A DNA stretch of 64,000 nucleotides from positions 547,645-611,644 of the forward strand of contig CAKZPF010000003.1 in NCBI GenBank assembly GCA_937138625.1, given 5' to 3'. Positions 63,827-64,000 of the stretch are shown in pieces (position 1 is the first letter of the stretch; each line of letters opens with the position of its first letter). The DNA is from an uncultured Caulobacteraceae bacterium. GTDB lineage: Bacteria > Pseudomonadota > Alphaproteobacteria > Caulobacterales > Caulobacteraceae. The translations under genes were made by a program, and so were the position numbers. The notes below the pieces were generated by a model. The model was given only the letters and a program-made list of their open reading frames with translations, did not search any database and was not told the DNA's origin.

Positions 63827-64000
63827 CGTTCGCGCCATGCGCTGCGCGCGGCTCCACGGGGGCGGTGTAAACACCGGTGCACAGTCGTGCACGCCACGGC
63901 CAAGGCCATGGGTACAAATCGTTCGCGCCATGCGCTGCGCGCGGCTCCACGGGGGCGGTGTAAACACCGGTGCACAGTCGTGCACGCCACGGCCAAGGCC
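63827..64000 (+). repeat. Tandem ~93-bp palindromic repeat (right array, runs off window)
   Basis: CGTTCGCGCCATGCGCTGCG recurs at 63827 and 63920. Units match the left array in inverse orientation, except that the hairpin CGGC-TTC-GCCG of the left units is CGGTG-TAAA-CACCG here, so the fold is kept while its sequence changes. The array continues past base 64000. Confidence 0.9.

Noticed and set aside
59500..64000. CRISPR array
   Set aside because: Units are ~90 bp, adjoin without unique spacers of fixed size, and are internally palindromic; no cas genes are present.

Overview
The window is bacterial chromosome with dense housekeeping genes, few long gaps and G+C content that looks to be in the high 50s percent (judged by eye, not computed). 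The best placement is an alphaproteobacterium of the Rhodospirillales/Micavibrio-like grade. The evidence is a PopZ homologue next to valS and a tolC-type gene, a GTTC-N7-GTTC LexA box in front of uvrA, TrmFO, and the orders gyrA-coaD-PPIase-queA-tgt, secF-secD-yajC-LysM/LytM-pcm-surE-serS-tatC-tatB-tatA-scpB-scpA-nagZ-SPOR-dgt, and pcm-like-tolC-popZ-valS. I cannot assign a genus from the sequence alone.

Layout. 1-8.6 kb: partial tRNA-Lys, a small secreted protein, then a minus-strand block for queuosine synthesis (tgt, queA), two cyclophilins, coaD and gyrA. 8.7-19 kb: a K+-channel-like protein, a flagellin-like protein, ssb, dps, a small lipoprotein, LexA-controlled uvrA, two related membrane proteins and trmFO. 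19-36 kb: a long minus-strand block for export and envelope work (secDF-yajC, LytM/LysM lipoprotein, tatABC), protein repair (pcm), surE, serS, condensin partners (scpAB), muropeptide recycling (nagZ), SPOR and dgt; then erpA and xth on the plus strand. 36-51.7 kb: two membrane glycosyltransferases, valS, popZ, tolC, a degenerate pcm-like gene, gor, rpiA, glmU and gph. 51.8-59.5 kb: tRNA-Val, a second flagellin-like gene, a leucine-dehydrogenase-type gene, a UDG-fold protein, an S46 peptidase, a CobS-like membrane protein and a retropepsin-like protease. 59.5-64 kb: a near-symmetrical segment in which a TSUP permease, dusA and an outer-membrane barrel gene are flanked by inverted copies of a repeat and RNA-like unit.

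Three things stand out. (1) Two homologous transcription-unit-like elements of about 310 nt (60023->59706 and 63512->63818) face outward. Each has a TTGAC promoter whose predicted start falls on the first base of a long terminal stem. Each stem shows compensatory changes, and each element carries CUCCUCC anti-Shine-Dalgarno sequence and ends in the same terminator. Arrays of a ~90-bp palindromic repeat sit outside both. This is my best candidate for an undescribed structured RNA family. (2) Downstream of tRNA-Val, the last 18 bp of the tRNA region recurs 163 bp later, and each copy is followed by the same three-way-junction-like fold with covarying stems. The layout resembles the tyrT/rtT repeats of E. 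coli. (3) Seven small, unrecognised proteins without signal peptides sit inside or beside otherwise conserved gene blocks. Several carry their own AT-rich promoter and terminator. Four carry D-x-(D/N/S)-x-D-G calcium-loop-like motifs, and three share TACGATC upstream.

Other oddities are a Tgt that lacks two of three zinc cysteines, Gln at the GyrA Ser83 position, AT-rich patches inside valS, and degenerate Pcm-like and CobS-like proteins. All calls rest on reading the sequence; no database search or computation was run.
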